A stretch of DNA of 15,881 nucleotides from an uncultured Bacteroidota bacterium. GTDB lineage: Bacteria > Bacteroidota > Bacteroidia > Chitinophagales > Chitinophagaceae. A program made the translations under genes and the position numbers. The notes under the pieces were generated by a model. The model saw only the letters and a program-made list of their open reading frames with translations, was not told the origin of the DNA and made no database searches. Each line of letters opens with the position of its first letter. Within the stretch, counting starts at the first letter, position 1. This document shows, in pieces, positions 14,299 through 15,881 of this stretch. The stretch is taken from contig CAIYVS010000343.1 in the NCBI GenBank assembly GCA_903929655.1, positions 1-15,881 of the forward strand, written 5' to 3'.

Positions 14299-15570
14299 AT
14301 GCTGTACTATCTGTTTACATATTTACGTGATCATTTCAGGCTTTTCGGGGCGGGTGTGTTCTATTATATCACATTCCGCACTGCAATGGCTATTATCCTG
14401 TCGCTTATCATTTCTATGGTGATGGGCAAGAGGATGATAGAATTCCTGAGGCGTAAACAAATAGGTGAAACAGTGCGCGATCTTGGGCTGGCAGGCGAAA
14501 AGCAAAAGAAAGGAACGCCTACTATGGGGGGGCTTATCATTATTGCCGCTATCCTCATACCTACATTGCTTTTTGCAAGAGTGTGGAATGTATATATTAT
14601 GCTGATGTTGGTAACAACTATCTGGTGTGGGCTGGTTGGCTTTATTGATGACTATATAAAGGTATTTAAGAAAAACAAAGAGGGCCTCGCGGGTAGATTT
14701 AAGATAATGGGGCAGGTTGGTTTGGGTATCATTGTTGGGGTAACAATGTATTATAATCAGTATGTTGTTGTAAGCCGTGAGGTTATTGATAATAATAACG
14801 GGGTTTACAATGCGTCTGAGAAATTAATGTCCACACCTTTTGATCGTAAAGACGAAAATGGTAAAACGCACAAATATGTAAATGTAAAATCTGCAACCAC
14901 TACCATTCCATTTGTAAAAGACCACGAGTTCCGTTATTCCAGGATAGCAAGGTGGTTTGGAAATGATGCAGTAAAAACTGTAACGCCCATTATCTATATT
15001 CTTTTTGTCATTTTTATTATAACGGCTGTATCAAATGGCGCCAATATTACCGATGGGGTTGATGGCCTGGCCACAGGTGTCTCTGCTATAGCCGGTTTAT
15101 GCCTGGGTGTGTTTGCATACCTGTCGGGTAACTACATATTTGCAGGCTACCTCAATATCATGAATATTCCCGGCCTTGGTGAATTGTCCATCTTCATTGG
15201 CGCCTTTGTAGGGGCCTGCGTAGGTTTTCTTTGGTACAATGCATACCCTGCCCAGGTTTTTATGGGCGATACCGGCAGCCTGGCTTTGGGTGGCATCATA
15301 GCCTCTTTGGCAATTATCATACGCAAAGAGCTTTTGATACCTATCATCTGTGGTGTTTTCCTGGTAGAGCTTTTATCTGTAATGATACAGGTGTACTATT
15401 TCAAGTACACAAAGAAGAAATATGGAGAGGGGAAGCGTGTGTTTCTTATGTCTCCATTACACCACCACTATCAGAAACTGGGATACCATGAAGCCAAGAT
15501 TGTAACAAGAATTTGGATTGTAGGTATCATTTTGGCGATCATGAGTATAGTAACATTAAAACTGCAATAG
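14299..15570 (+). CDS. mraY: Phospho-N-acetylmuramoyl-pentapeptide transferase
   Basis: A 423-residue polytopic membrane enzyme that transfers phospho-MurNAc-pentapeptide to undecaprenyl phosphate, making lipid I. Conserved blocks are GTPTMGG (72-78), GFIDDYIKV with the Asp117-Asp118 pair, NGANITDGVDGL (246-257), GDTGSLALGG (323-332) and MSPLHHHYQKLGYHE (384-398). About ten hydrophobic segments are visible. It is roughly 60 residues longer than E. coli MraY. The extra length lies mainly in a polar insertion between about residues 157 and 225, within an extracytoplasmic or loop region, as seen in other Bacteroidota. The start is ATG. The TAG stop shares its last base with the murD GTG start codon. 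Confidence 0.96.
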   Translation: MLYYLFTYLRDHFRLFGAGVFYYITFRTAMAIILSLIISMVMGKRMIEFLRRKQIGETVRDLGLAGEKQKKGTPTMGGLIIIAAILIPTLLFARVWNVYIMLMLVTTIWCGLVGFIDDYIKVFKKNKEGLAGRFKIMGQVGLGIIVGVTMYYNQYVVVSREVIDNNNGVYNASEKLMSTPFDRKDENGKTHKYVNVKSATTTIPFVKDHEFRYSRIARWFGNDAVKTVTPIIYILFVIFIITAVSNGANITDGVDGLATGVSAIAGLCLGVFAYLSGNYIFAGYLNIMNIPGLGELSIFIGAFVGACVGFLWYNAYPAQVFMGDTGSLALGGIIASLAIIIRKELLIPIICGVFLVELLSVMIQVYYFKYTKKKYGEGKRVFLMSPLHHHYQKLGYHEAKIVTRIWIVGIILAIMSIVTLKLQ

Positions 15571-15881
15571 TGCAAAAGGAAGGCAATAACATATTAGTGA
15601 TACTGGGTGCTGCTGAAAGCGGTATAGGTGCTGCTTTGCTTGGTAAACAGCAGGGCTGGGATGTGTTTGTAAGTGATGGTGGAACCATAAAAGAGCATTT
15701 TAAAGAAGTACTGAAAAATACAGGGATCGATTTTGAAGAAGGTAAACATACTATCGAGCGCATATTGACTGCTACCTGTATCGTAAAAAGCCCCGGAATC
15801 AGCGAAAAAGTTGAAGTGATGAAAAAAGTACGGGGCGCAGGTATTAAGGTATGCAGCGAAATCGAATTTGGTTTTCAATAC
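15570..15881 (+). CDS. murD: UDP-N-acetylmuramoylalanine--D-glutamate ligase, N-terminal part (cut by window edge)
   Basis: The first 104 codons of a gene running off the right edge. The start is GTG at 15570-15572, overlapping the mraY stop codon by one base. Translation gives a Rossmann-like beginning, NILVILGAAESGIGAALLGK (7-26), which matches the MurD pattern G-x-x-x-S-G in its UDP-binding domain. It is followed by FVSDGG and by VKSPGIS, a conserved MurD segment. MurD adds D-glutamate to UDP-MurNAc-L-alanine. Its place after mraY is the standard dcw order. No catalytic ATP site is visible because it lies beyond the window. Confidence 0.92.
   Translation, partial: MQKEGNNILVILGAAESGIGAALLGKQQGWDVFVSDGGTIKEHFKEVLKNTGIDFEEGKHTIERILTATCIVKSPGISEKVEVMKKVRGAGIKVCSEIEFGFQY

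Overview
The window looks like a chromosomal segment of a Bacteroidota bacterium, most likely from the Chitinophagaceae/Sphingobacteria side. The reasons are: no clear Shine-Dalgarno sequences before the genes; several TAnnTTTG promoter elements; BamD overlapping an omega-like RNA polymerase subunit; a MraY with a large internal insertion; a three-subunit proton-translocating transhydrogenase; and a meso-diaminopimelate-type MurE. I identify 17 protein genes, one of them cut by the right edge. I see no rRNA, tRNA, CRISPR array, insertion sequence or phage gene. No gene-free stretch exceeds 300 bases; the longest is 8702-8967.

Layout. (1) 45-3789, minus strand: pntAA-pntAB-pntB (NAD(P) transhydrogenase), followed downstream by a small secreted EGF-domain lipoprotein. 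The two gaps inside the pnt operon carry related AT-rich repeats. (2) 4000-6446, plus strand: a two-gene cassette of a NodU/CmcH/TobZ-type carbamoyltransferase and a 2-oxoglutarate aspartyl/asparaginyl-hydroxylase-like enzyme, 2 bp apart. A short DUF721 (DciA-like) gene follows at 6474-6755 behind a terminator-like hairpin. (3) 6783-8701, minus strand: a YjjG-type HAD nucleotidase and, upstream of it, a bamD-rpoZ operon that ends in a strong intrinsic terminator. (4) 8702-8967: a divergent control region with two perfect DnaA boxes, an inverted repeat and four 10-bp direct repeats that look like the MraZ operator. (5) 8968-15881, plus strand: the start of the division and cell wall (dcw) cluster, mraZ-rsmH-ftsL-ftsI-murE-mraY-murD, tightly packed with gaps of 11 bp or less or 1-nt overlaps.

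How the genes work together. The right half is housekeeping: MurE, MraY and MurD make and attach peptidoglycan precursors, FtsI and FtsL act at the septum, RsmH methylates 16S rRNA, and MraZ probably represses the cluster through its own operator. BamD inserts outer-membrane proteins and RpoZ supports RNA polymerase. Pnt balances NADH and NADPH using the proton gradient. The least explained part is the carbamoyltransferase-hydroxylase pair. Both enzymes keep their catalytic residues but have no biosynthetic neighbours that would identify a substrate. A plausible but unproven reading is that the hydroxylase creates a hydroxyl group which the partner then O-carbamoylates.
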